DNA of 51,281 nt, taken from positions 1 through 51,281 of the forward strand of contig JAFRRJ010000064.1 in NCBI GenBank assembly GCA_017428155.1, given 5' to 3'. Within the stretch, counting starts at the first letter, position 1. Every line of letters starts with the position of its first letter. The translations under genes were made by a program, and so were the position numbers. Of this stretch, positions 1 to 7,602 are shown one piece after another. The notes under the pieces were generated by a model. The model did no database searches and had not been told where the DNA came from. It saw only the letters and a list, made by a program, of their open reading frames with translations. This DNA comes from Clostridiales bacterium (GTDB taxonomy: Bacteria; Bacillota; Clostridia; Saccharofermentanales; Saccharofermentanaceae).

Positions 1-1
1 G

Positions 2-106
2 AAACCTTCCGCTAAACGCTTAGCAAACTCGGTAAACAGACATTCCTTAAAAAGCAAAAACGCTGTCGCCAAGGACAGCTATAAGTATAAGAAAGGGACT
101 GTGTAA
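2..106 (+). CDS. C-terminal tail of an unidentified protein (partial)
   Basis: An open frame enters from the left edge and ends at a TAA at 104-106 after 34 codons. The residues are very basic and Ser/Asn-rich, ending in KKGTV. The stop codon sits inside the first arm of a strong intrinsic terminator, which is what one expects of a real gene end. No domain can be recognised from so short a piece. It could be chance reading through a non-coding stretch, but the terminator placement argues for a real gene. Confidence 0.45.
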   Translation, partial: KPSAKRLANSVNRHSLKSKNAVAKDSYKYKKGTV

Positions 107-132
107 CCTCGATTTTCAGGTCGAGGTTTTTT
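105..132 (+). terminator. Rho-independent terminator of the left-edge gene
   Basis: AACCTCGA (105-112) pairs perfectly with TCGAGGTT (121-128) around an 8-nt loop and runs into a six-T tract. It overlaps the stop codon of the partial gene. Confidence 0.8.
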
Positions 133-141
133 CACAGCCCC

Positions 142-240
142 CTGATTTTGGATACGGTTGTATTACAAAACGTATCCTAAAAACGCAAAATTCGAAAAAG
201 TGCTGATTTTGGATACGTTTATGTTACAAAATGTATCCTA
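142..240. repeat. Two direct copies of a ~38-nt hairpin repeat, 61-bp period
   Basis: Copies start at 142 and 203, each beginning CTGATTTTGGATACG and ending GTATCCTA. Each contains GGATACG opposed to CGTATCC (the second copy has TGTATCC, which still allows a G-U pair). The loops differ by several bases. The copies are intergenic and no coding frame explains them. 241-344 holds nothing further that I can identify. Confidence 0.75.
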
Positions 241-344
241 ATAAGCTCACTTCTTTATACATTTGAAGAGGAGCTACTCTAATCTCAACTATTAGCCCGG
301 CTATCCGGACACTCTCGTCGGATCATCTATGTTCAACTCGCTTC

Positions 345-1940
345 TCAAAATTCCATTGAGGCTTTCGCGAAGTCTGCCCCAAGGCCGCTCTTGTTCTGCG
401 GGTGCAGTTCATAGACAGGGTCCGGAGCCGGCGCATTTACCACCTTTACATTGCTGATATAATCGGGCGCAGTTTCCTGAAGAGCCTGGATCTTTCTCCA
501 GCCTTCCGGAACCTCTGTCTCGAAAGTCAGCGGGTTGATATAGTCAGCCATCTTTACGAGGATGACAGGCACCTCGCCGAACAGCTCTCTCATCTTTTTG
601 AACGTCCTGATCATCTTCTGATCGTAACCTCTGGGATTGATCTTGCCGGATCCGTCCTGATCCCACAGCTGCTCAGATAAAGACACATTATTTGCCGTCA
701 GTCCGTCGGGATCTCCCGCGTTGGACTCGCCCTGATACCACCATATCTGTGATATTGCTATATTCCTGATCGTCAGGAGACTTGCATAGTAAAGTGTCGC
801 AGGAAGCATCTGGGCCATCGGTATAGGTTCGAACTTAGTCAGCTTTATCTCTTCGGCCATCTTCCACTCTCCTGAGAGGTCTATCTTCTGCGAAGCCGTC
901 TTCAGATAGTAAGGATGTCCTTCAACAAATCCGCCAAGTTCCTGCTCGACGATAAGTCTTGTCCTTAAGATGTTTTTGCCCTGCTTTAATACAGATCCGT
1001 CGAAATAATATATCCTCGGCGGATACTGATATTCGGTCCTCCCTACTTCAATGCCGTTAATATATGTGGTGTCGGCATCTATTAGATCGCCTAATCTTAA
1101 GAGGCACTCACCTTCACAGGATCCGTCTATCTCAAATTCCTTCTCGAACCAGATAACACCTGAGAAATCTTTGACGACGATTCCGGGAAGTGTAACTTTT
1201 GCTGCATCTTTCAATGCCGCGTCTGCATCGAAATCCTCTTTGACGGCTTTAGCGCGCCAGTCAATGGTCTTCTGCTGCCATCTATCCACATATGATTTGA
1301 GAGCACCTTTGCCTCTGAGTTCTGAAAGCTCTTCCTCACTGACACCTGTTGCGTAAAGATCCTCATCGCACATCCATGCTTCAATGGTGGATCCGCCCTG
1401 GGCATTAAGTATCAGGCCGATAGGAATATTCTTCTCTTCGAAGATCTTTTTCGCTGCATAAAAACCGACAGCACTGAAGGCATACTTACCGGTTCCTTCT
1501 GCTTTTGTCCAGTCTGTCTCTGGAAGGGTGCATATAGACTCTCCTCCCTTGATCGGGAGTTCAAGATCGGGGGTAAGAAGATACTGTCTTACAAAAGGAT
1601 AATCGCAAGCTTCGATCTCTTCCTTATTAAGCTCAACCGTTCTTGCGACGGGAAGTTCCATATTGGACTGGCCTGACAGCATGAACACATCGCCTATGCA
1701 TACGTCTTTGACTGTGATCTCTTCACTGCCTTCGACTGTTAATACGGTATCGAAAACCACGTCCATCGGTTCAAAGACCGCCTTGAATCTTCCGTCCTCA
1801 ACAGGAGCAGTAACAGTCCTGTCTTTAAGCGTAACTTTTACTTCGGAAACACCGTTATCCGTACCTTCTATGATGATCTCTTTATTCCTCTGGAGAACCA
1901 TTCCGTTTGAATAAATACCGAGAAGTTTAGTAACTGACAT
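345..1940 (-). CDS. sialate O-acetylesterase-like SGNH carbohydrate esterase
   Basis: Predicted to remove acetyl groups from sugars (sialic acid or plant polysaccharide side chains). The SGNH nucleophile block GQSNM lies at residues 90-94 (Ser92). The family motif WWYQGESNA follows at about residue 380, and the catalytic His is in the LHPQNK motif near the C-terminus. A beta-sandwich-like segment precedes the esterase block and another beta-rich domain interrupts it, as is usual in this family. The ATG at 1940 is chosen over an upstream GTG (1952) because AGGGTGG lies 8 nt before it. The protein is 531 residues with no signal peptide, so it is probably cytoplasmic. It ends about ten residues after the LHPQNK motif, a little short for the family. 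It is divergent from the DUF624 gene and shares its promoter region, so co-regulation with hexuronate use is likely. The exact substrate is not determinable. Confidence 0.85.
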   Translation of the reverse strand: MSVTKLLGIYSNGMVLQRNKEIIIEGTDNGVSEVKVTLKDRTVTAPVEDGRFKAVFEPMDVVFDTVLTVEGSEEITVKDVCIGDVFMLSGQSNMELPVARTVELNKEEIEACDYPFVRQYLLTPDLELPIKGGESICTLPETDWTKAEGTGKYAFSAVGFYAAKKIFEEKNIPIGLILNAQGGSTIEAWMCDEDLYATGVSEEELSELRGKGALKSYVDRWQQKTIDWRAKAVKEDFDADAALKDAAKVTLPGIVVKDFSGVIWFEKEFEIDGSCEGECLLRLGDLIDADTTYINGIEVGRTEYQYPPRIYYFDGSVLKQGKNILRTRLIVEQELGGFVEGHPYYLKTASQKIDLSGEWKMAEEIKLTKFEPIPMAQMLPATLYYASLLTIRNIAISQIWWYQGESNAGDPDGLTANNVSLSEQLWDQDGSGKINPRGYDQKMIRTFKKMRELFGEVPVILVKMADYINPLTFETEVPEGWRKIQALQETAPDYISNVKVVNAPAPDPVYELHPQNKSGLGADFAKASMEF

Positions 1941-1988
1941 TATATTCACCACCCTTCAAAGATATTCTATACACAGTCCTCGGTCTTG

Positions 1989-2030
1989 TCTAGTATTCTA
2001 GTTGGCAAGTCGCGTTTTTTCTGATATTCT
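1989..2030 (+). promoter_or_regulatory. Divergent promoter with candidate hexuronate operator (site 1)
   Basis: TCTAGTATTCTAGTT at 1989-2003 contains the CTAG-N4-CTAG motif also found before uxuA. It abuts a plus-strand promoter, TTGGCA (2002-2007), 17 bp, TATTCT (2025-2030), that leads to the DUF624 gene. A weaker minus-strand promoter for the esterase (TAGACA, 17 bp, TAGAAT) overlaps the same site. The GntR protein encoded at 6230 is the obvious candidate ligand; that link is inference. Confidence 0.5.
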
Positions 2031-2063
2031 TATCGTAGAAAACCGCAAGGAAGGAGAAAACCT

Positions 2064-2783
2064 TTGAAGAGTTCTTTTGACCACATAACAAACAGCCGTC
2101 TTTACAGGATCGGTGATGCTGTCGGTAATGTTGTGATCATATCGGCCCTTTTCCTGGTATTCTGCATTCCCGTTGTTACAATAGGTACCTCAGTATCAGC
2201 ACTTTATTATACTGTCTATAGAAAATTTTATAAAAGGAGTGACACACCTTCTAAAGATTTCATGCACTCTTTTAAGATGAACCTCAAAAACGGCATCATC
2301 ATAAATCTGATTTATCTTATCTACAGCGCCGTCGTAGGGTTCAATATCTATTTTGCTTTCAACGGCCTTGGAGACGTTAAGCTTCCCGACTGGTATCTTA
2401 TCATCTCCTTCTTGCCGCTTCTGCCTGTTATATTTACTCTGCCTTTTGTTTATCCGCTTCTTTCCAGGTTCAATAACGGGATCAAGGGCACTATCACCAA
2501 CAGCCTTACGTTATGCATGATCAACTTCCCGAAGTTCCTTCTTATATGGCTTATAACACTTGCTTCGCTTGCAATAAGCATAGTCTTCCCGCCTTCGGCA
2601 CTCATTACGCCTCTGGCAGCAACTTATCTTTGTCAGATGATCACCGAGAAAGCTTTTGCTGCTGCTGTCCGTGTTGAGAAAGCAAGAGAAGAAAAAGATA
2701 TGGAAGAAGATATCTCCGGTGAAGAAAGTAATGAAGATACTGATATAACCGGATCCAACGAAGAAGAGGAAATAACAGGATGA
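2064..2783 (+). CDS. DUF624 (YesL-like) membrane protein
   Basis: A 239-residue integral membrane protein of the YesL/DUF624 type, a family usually found beside sugar-uptake or polysaccharide-use genes; its biochemical role is unknown. Hydrophobic segments lie at about residues 20-45, 75-100, 108-130 and 155-185. The C-terminal ~35 residues are strongly acidic (EEDISGEESNEDTD and similar) and should be cytoplasmic. The TTG start is supported by AAGGAG at 2051-2056, 7 nt upstream, with no better ATG. The next gene overlaps by ATGA, so translation is probably coupled. Family assignment is by sequence pattern. Confidence 0.75.
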   Translation: MKSSFDHITNSRLYRIGDAVGNVVIISALFLVFCIPVVTIGTSVSALYYTVYRKFYKRSDTPSKDFMHSFKMNLKNGIIINLIYLIYSAVVGFNIYFAFNGLGDVKLPDWYLIISFLPLLPVIFTLPFVYPLLSRFNNGIKGTITNSLTLCMINFPKFLLIWLITLASLAISIVFPPSALITPLAATYLCQMITEKAFAAAVRVEKAREEKDMEEDISGEESNEDTDITGSNEEEEITG

Positions 2784-3160
2784 TAAGTGAATACCTTAAC
2801 CTAATTCAGTTGATATCAGGTGTGCTTGCGGCAGTGCTGGTCTTTTTAGGTATCTTTATCACCTGCAGGAAGCTGAACCCTGAAAAGTATGAGACCATAC
2901 CCTACAAGACAACTGTTATATCGACCGCACTTATCATCGCAGGACTTCTATGCTACGGACTGATGAAAACTTGCACAAACTATACCGTCGCAACCGAAGA
3001 ACAGTATGAACTGTGGTCCTTATATCTTGCTTCTATGGGTGAAGTTGTGAAATCACTGGGTTTTATTGCTTTTATCCCGCTTCTGTTCAGGCTGTTTAAG
3101 CCAAAATCACGCAAGGAAAAGCCTGAAGAAGAGATTACAGAAGACGGCGAAGAGTCCTGA
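2780..3160 (+). CDS. small hypothetical membrane protein
   Basis: A 126-residue protein with three hydrophobic segments (about residues 5-27, 44-64 and 85-104) and a charged, acidic C-terminal tail. I do not recognise a family. The start codon overlaps the stop of the DUF624 gene (ATGA), so the pair forms a two-gene operon. The matching acidic tails of both proteins hint that they act together, but no function can be given. Confidence 0.65.
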   Translation: MISEYLNLIQLISGVLAAVLVFLGIFITCRKLNPEKYETIPYKTTVISTALIIAGLLCYGLMKTCTNYTVATEEQYELWSLYLASMGEVVKSLGFIAFIPLLFRLFKPKSRKEKPEEEITEDGEES

Positions 3161-3214
3161 TTTAACTGTTTTCGCGCCCATAACACACAAAAACATAGTA
3201 TAATTCAAATCGAT

Positions 3215-3259
3215 TTGTCATAATCTATTGACAAGGTCTGCGAATACTAGTATTCTAGT
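3215..3259 (+). promoter_or_regulatory. uxuA promoter with overlapping palindromic operator (site 2)
   Basis: A near-consensus sigma-A promoter: TTGACA (3228-3233), 17-bp spacer, TATTCT (3251-3256). The -10 lies inside ACTAG-TATT-CTAGT (3246-3259), a perfect inverted repeat whose core also occurs at site 1. GAATACTAGTATTC (3242-3255) is itself a perfect palindrome. A second inverted repeat, TTGTCA-N8-TGACAA (3215-3234), covers the -35. Repression by the nearby GntR protein is inferred. Confidence 0.65.
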
Positions 3260-3327
3260 TAACAGAACAAAGCTTGAGTATTCTCTCAAGACTCTATACC
3301 AGTATAAAACTGAGGGTAAATTGCGTT

Positions 3328-4398
3328 ATGAAATTGGTTTTGCGGTGGTTTCCTTACGGCGATGACAGCGTATCGCTCAAGCACATTAAACAGATTCCCG
3401 GTGTCAGCGGCGTCGCAACTCACCTGACCAAGATCCCGGTAGGAGATATCTGGTCGATGGACGAGATCAATCTCGTTAAGGATGAGATCAATTCATACGG
3501 TCTTGAGATGGAAGTCATCGAGAGCCTCAATATCCATGAAGACATCAAGAAGGGCCTCCCTTCAAGAGATATGCTGATCGATAACTATATCGAATCAATG
3601 AAGAACCTTTCCAAAGCCGGCGTAAAGTGCATCTGCTACAATTTCATGCCCGTTATGGACTGGTACAGAAGCAATCTCGCAAAGGAACTCTCCGACGGAA
3701 GTACTGCAATGGCTTACTGCCACAGCGAAGCCGTTAAGCTTACTTTAGAGAAGATCACTTCAGACATGATCGACGGATCTCACAATTTCAGCCTTCCCGG
3801 ATGGGAGCCTGAGAGATTCGGCCAGATGGCAGAAGACATCAAGTTCTATCAGAGCATGACCTCCGAAGACTACTTCAAGAACATCAAGTATTTCCTTGAC
3901 GCTGTCATTCCGGTCGCTGATGAACTCGACATCAATTTCGCAGTTCATCCTGACGATCCTCCGATGCCGCTGTTCAATCTCCCCAAGGTCGTCAACAGCA
4001 AGGAGTCGATCAACACATACCTTAACCTCAATGAGTCCAAGAGAAACGGTCTTACACTCTGCACCGGAAGTCTTGGCGCAGGCATTCATAACGATATTGT
4101 GGATATCGCGGAAACATTCACCTCTATGGGTAAGGTCCATTTCGTACACTTAAGAAACGTAAAGCATGAATCAGATACTGATTTCCATGAATCAGCACAT
4201 CTCTCTTCATGCGGAGACCTCGATATGTTCGCCATCGTAAAGGCTCTTTACGAGAACGGATTTGACGGTTATATCCGTCCCGATCACGGACGCATGATCT
4301 GGGATGAAGTCGGAAGACCGGGATATGGTCTTTACGACCGTGCACTGGGTGCAGCATACATCAACGGCTTATGGGAAGCCGCAAGCAAACTGTGTTAA
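3328..4398 (+). CDS. uxuA: D-mannonate dehydratase
   Basis: Dehydrates D-mannonate to 2-dehydro-3-deoxy-D-gluconate in the glucuronate branch of hexuronate catabolism (cytoplasmic, TIM-barrel, metal-dependent). Family signatures are the N-terminal MKLVLRWFPYGDD, then FAVHPDDPPMP and LCTGSLGAG, and a C-terminal HGRMIWDE segment. The ATG at 3328 gives 356 residues and the usual N-terminus; an in-frame ATG at 3274 would add 18 atypical residues and leave almost no leader after the promoter. GAGGGT precedes the chosen start by 11 nt. It is followed by a hairpin and then the fructuronate reductase-family gene, giving a uxuAB unit. Confidence 0.93.
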   Translation: MKLVLRWFPYGDDSVSLKHIKQIPGVSGVATHLTKIPVGDIWSMDEINLVKDEINSYGLEMEVIESLNIHEDIKKGLPSRDMLIDNYIESMKNLSKAGVKCICYNFMPVMDWYRSNLAKELSDGSTAMAYCHSEAVKLTLEKITSDMIDGSHNFSLPGWEPERFGQMAEDIKFYQSMTSEDYFKNIKYFLDAVIPVADELDINFAVHPDDPPMPLFNLPKVVNSKESINTYLNLNESKRNGLTLCTGSLGAGIHNDIVDIAETFTSMGKVHFVHLRNVKHESDTDFHESAHLSSCGDLDMFAIVKALYENGFDGYIRPDHGRMIWDEVGRPGYGLYDRALGAAYINGLWEAASKLC

Positions 4399-4441
4399 CT
4401 TTTTTGTTTTTATACAGGCAATAACTCCTCCTTCTTGCCCG

Positions 4442-4484
4442 CAAAACCGATGATCTTATAAAACTTATAAGGTTATCGGTTTTG
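4442..4484 (+). other. 20-bp intercistronic hairpin between uxuA and uxuB
   Basis: CAAAACCGAT (4442-4451) pairs with ATCGGTTTTG (4475-4484), and the stem continues inward through GATCTTATAA against TTATAAGGTT to a 3-nt loop, about 20 bp with two G-U pairs. There is only a weak T-run inside the 3' arm, so it could be an attenuator, a weak terminator or an RNA-stability element. Confidence 0.7.
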
Positions 4485-4529
4485 TATGAACAATAAGATC
4501 AGTCAGTTGCCGGGAAAGGGTCGGTCATT

Positions 4530-6152
4530 ATGGATCTTTCTAAAGCTAATCTTAAGAACACGGAATTCTGGAACAGCATCAATGTTGTTCTTCCTCAATA
4601 TGATATCGATGCGGTAAAAGAAGCAACTTACAAGAACCCGGTCTGGCTTCACGTCGGCGGCGGAAATATCTTCAGAGCGTTTATCGCAAGGATCAATCAA
4701 AGACTCCTTAACGCCGGGCTTGCCGATACCGGCATCGTGGTATGCGGAACAATGGATTATGAGAATTTCGAGCGCGTATATAAGCCGTTCGACAACCTCT
4801 CCATAATCTGTGACTTAAAACCCGACGGCAATACCGGCTATGAGATAATCGGCAACATCACTGAAGCTGTCGCTGCAAACTATGACATTAAAGAAAACGT
4901 CGATAGACTTAACGAAATAGCAAGAAATCCTTCTCTTCAGATTATATCGTTCACGATCACAGAGAAGGGTTATGCAAACAGAGACGCTGACGGCAAGCTT
5001 TATGAGCTTGCAAAAAAAGATATGGAAAACGGTCCTTCACATCCGCTTTCCTGCATGGGCTTTATCGCTTCCCTTCTCTATGAGAGATTTACGGCAGGTG
5101 CTTATCCTTTGGCTCTGGTCAGCATGGATAACTGCAGCCACAACGGTGATAAGCTCAAAAACTCATTGTTAGAGATAATCGATGCCTGGGTGGAACTGGG
5201 CTACGTAGGTAATTCTTTTCGAGATTATGTAAACGATCCATTCCAAATAGCTTACCCCTGGAGCATGATCGATAAGATTACCCCCAGACCTTCCGAAATA
5301 ATTCTGGACAAGCTCACAAACCTGGGCATCGATAATCTTAAGAGCGTTAAGACTACGACGGGTGTTTTCGCGGCGCCGTTCGTAAATGCGGAAGTGCCCG
5401 AATACCTTGTTGTAGAAGATCTCTTCCCGAACGGAAGACCTCCGCTCGAGAAAGGCGGAGTTATCCTTACAGACAGGGACACGGTCGACAAGGCAGAGAG
5501 AATGAAGGTTACTGCATGTCTTAACCCGCTCCATACAGCACTTGCGATCTTCGGATGTCTTCTGGGCTTTACGAAGATATCAGATGAGATGAACTATGCT
5601 GACTTAAGAACATTGGTCACAAAAATGGGTTATGACGAATGCCTTCCTGTTGTTTGCGACCCCGTTATACTTAATCCGGAAAAGTTCCTTAAGGAAGTTC
5701 TCGAAGAAAGATTCCCCAACCCCTTCCTCCCTGATACGCCTCAGCGCATCGCTACGGATACAAGCCAGAAGCTTCCTATCAGGTACGGAATAACTCTGAA
5801 TTCTTATCTTACAGAACATCCCGAAAAGCTCGCTGAACTAAAGTATATTCCCCTCGTTATCGCAGCTTGGCTCAGATATCTTCTTGCTGTTGACGATGAA
5901 GGAAATGATTTTGAGATCAGCTCCGATCCTATGGCAGGCTTTTTCCAGGATGAGCTCCGCAAGCTCGGTATTACCTATCTTATGGACGGAAGCGTATCCG
6001 GCAAACTCTCAGGCATTCTTTCTAATGAGACAGTCTTCGGGACCGACATTAACAAGACCGGTTTAACGCCTTTAATTGAGCAATATTTTGACGATTTGAA
6101 CAAAGGAAGCGGGGCTGTTCGGAACACACTTCACAACGTGGTTGCTAATTAG
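4530..6152 (+). CDS. uxuB: fructuronate reductase / mannitol dehydrogenase-family oxidoreductase
   Basis: A 540-residue NAD-dependent polyol/hexuronate dehydrogenase, most likely interconverting D-fructuronate and D-mannonate, the step before UxuA. The N-terminal nucleotide-binding signature is VGGGNIFRAF at about residues 37-46. The motif SMDNCSHNG near residue 200 and a helical C-terminal domain fit the mannitol dehydrogenase superfamily. The ATG at 4530 has GGAAAGGG 9 nt upstream. It follows uxuA by 131 nt with a long hairpin in between and no clear new promoter. Tagaturonate or mannitol specificity cannot be excluded by sequence alone; the uxuA neighbour favours fructuronate. Confidence 0.85.
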   Translation: MDLSKANLKNTEFWNSINVVLPQYDIDAVKEATYKNPVWLHVGGGNIFRAFIARINQRLLNAGLADTGIVVCGTMDYENFERVYKPFDNLSIICDLKPDGNTGYEIIGNITEAVAANYDIKENVDRLNEIARNPSLQIISFTITEKGYANRDADGKLYELAKKDMENGPSHPLSCMGFIASLLYERFTAGAYPLALVSMDNCSHNGDKLKNSLLEIIDAWVELGYVGNSFRDYVNDPFQIAYPWSMIDKITPRPSEIILDKLTNLGIDNLKSVKTTTGVFAAPFVNAEVPEYLVVEDLFPNGRPPLEKGGVILTDRDTVDKAERMKVTACLNPLHTALAIFGCLLGFTKISDEMNYADLRTLVTKMGYDECLPVVCDPVILNPEKFLKEVLEERFPNPFLPDTPQRIATDTSQKLPIRYGITLNSYLTEHPEKLAELKYIPLVIAAWLRYLLAVDDEGNDFEISSDPMAGFFQDELRKLGITYLMDGSVSGKLSGILSNETVFGTDINKTGLTPLIEQYFDDLNKGSGAVRNTLHNVVAN

Positions 6153-6229
6153 TATGTAAGTGCTAGACATAAATATTCTTTTATGTTAGTTTCTTTATAG
6201 ATTTCGTTATTTAAAGGGGAATTCTATAA

Positions 6230-6904
6230 ATGATCATCACGCCCAAGAACACTTTTGAACCCAACCGTGAGTATGCTTTCCGAATCGTAAAAGACAACAT
6301 CATCAACATGGAGATCAAGCCCGGTTCTCTTATCGGCGAGCAGGAGATCGCAACCCAGCTCGGCATCTCAAGAACACCGGTTCACGAGGCCTTCCTCGAA
6401 TTATCCAAGTCCAAGATCGTTAATATCCTTCCCCAGAAGGGTTGCAATGTCTCATTGATCGATTACGAGCTCATCAAGGAATCAAGATTCCTCCGTATCG
6501 CAGTTGAAACAGCACTCTTAAGAGAAGCATGCGATGTTGCAACTGAAGAAGATATTCAGAAGCTCTATGCCAACATCAAGCTCCAGCAGTTCTACATCGA
6601 GAACGATCCGCCGAAGTTTTTGGATCTCGATAATGATTTCCACAAGAGCATCTATGTCGCATGCAATAAGATGCAGTGCTTCTACATGGTAGGCCTCATG
6701 AGCCTTCACTTTGACCGTGTAAGATCCCTTTCCCTTAAGACGATCAAGGATACCAAGCTCGTATCAGATCACAAGGCTATTGCTGATGCGATCGCGGCAC
6801 ACGACAAGGATGCTGCCGAAGCCGCTTTTGCAAAGCACATGTCCAGATTCGAACTCGACTGGGACATCATCAAGAAAGCTTACAGCGAATATATCGCAGA
6901 ATAA
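6230..6904 (+). CDS. GntR/FadR-family transcriptional regulator
   Basis: A 224-residue regulator. A winged helix-turn-helix occupies about residues 15-80, with recognition region EIATQLGISRTPVHEAF. An all-helical FCD-type ligand domain follows (about 85-215), containing the pattern DNDFHKSIYVACN and a distal HKAIADAI segment that supply metal/ligand-binding His and Asp residues. AAAGGGG before the ATG supports the start. As the last gene of the hexuronate block it probably represses the uxu genes and the DUF624/esterase promoters through the shared CTAG-N4-CTAG sites. The effector is probably a hexuronate intermediate; this is inference. Confidence 0.88.
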   Translation: MIITPKNTFEPNREYAFRIVKDNIINMEIKPGSLIGEQEIATQLGISRTPVHEAFLELSKSKIVNILPQKGCNVSLIDYELIKESRFLRIAVETALLREACDVATEEDIQKLYANIKLQQFYIENDPPKFLDLDNDFHKSIYVACNKMQCFYMVGLMSLHFDRVRSLSLKTIKDTKLVSDHKAIADAIAAHDKDAAEAAFAKHMSRFELDWDIIKKAYSEYIAE

Positions 6905-6927
6905 TCGATTAAACAGTTTAAATTCAT

Positions 6928-6955
6928 AGGCTGTCCTTTGCGGGCAGCCTTTTTG
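6928..6955 (+). terminator. Intrinsic terminator after the GntR gene
   Basis: AGGCTGTCC (6928-6936) pairs with GGGCAGCCT (6942-6950), loop TTTGC, followed by TTTTT. Confidence 0.85.
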
Positions 6956-6985
6956 TTTGCGGGTTATGCAGGTATGTGGAGGGCT

Positions 6986-7222
6986 GATACCGTACCAAAG
7001 AGGGTTTTCGTGGGGTGATACTGTATTCGCGAAAAGATACCGCGGCAGAGGATACCGTACCAAAGACCGTTTTTTGGGGGGGGATACGGTATTCGCGAAA
7101 AGAAATCACGGCAGAGGATACCGTACCCAAGACCGTTTTCGAGGTTTGATACGGTATAACCTCGTCAGGATCAAGTGAATTGATACCGTACCAATGGCCG
7201 TTTTTGGGGTTTGATACGGTAT
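6986..7222. repeat. Hairpin repeat array A: four ~41-nt units, period 65-66 bp
   Basis: Units at 6986-7026, 7051-7092, 7117-7156 and 7182-7222 start at intervals of 65, 66 and 65 bp. Each opens with GATACCGTACC and closes with GATACGGTAT (GATACTGTAT in unit 1), giving an 8-bp terminal stem; CCAAA and a T-rich GG tract extend the stem inward. The sequences between units 1-2 and 2-3 share TCGCGAAAAGA and GGCAGAGGATACCG-type stretches. No gene is present between 6905 and 7602. Confidence 0.85.
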
Positions 7223-7223
7223 A

Positions 7224-7516
7224 ACCCACTAAACCCAGTCAAAAAGGGTTTTAGTGGGTAGACACTTCACTGTCGATCATCATCATTACCCACTAAACTT
7301 GGTAAAGACCTCATTTAGTGGGTAGGCGCTCCTCCGTCGATCATCATCATTACCCACTAAACTTCATAAACAATGCATTTAGTGGGTATTGACCGCACTG
7401 CAGCCTCACAACATTACCCACTAAATCCTGTCAAAACGGGTTTTAGTGGGTAGACACTCCACCGCCTATCACCATCATTACCCACTAAACTTGGTAAAGA
7501 CCTCATTTAGTGGGTA
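7224..7516. repeat. Hairpin repeat array B: five 36-nt units at an exact 64-bp period
   Basis: Units 7225-7260, 7289-7324, 7353-7388, 7417-7452 and 7481-7516 each begin CCCACTAAA and end TTTAGTGGGTA. The 16-nt interior varies but keeps an inner complementary pair: CCC/GGG, GGT/ACC, CAT/ATG, CCTGT/ACGGG, then GGT/ACC again. The 28-nt intervening sequences are related to each other and mostly end in CATCATTA. Array B abuts array A directly. A further hairpin (TTTGCGGG-TATC-CCCGCAAA) lies at 7571-7590. Confidence 0.88.
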
Positions 7517-7602
7517 TCTGCTTAGCAATCAATTGGCGAATTGCCCCCCCAGACTGCAAAAACACTTGGTTTTGCGGGTATCCCCGCAAATTGCAACAGC
7601 GC

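Noticed and set aside
7225..7516. CRISPR array (36-nt repeats, 28-nt spacers)
   Set aside because: The 28-nt intervals are homologous to each other, the repeat interior varies, and no cas gene is present.
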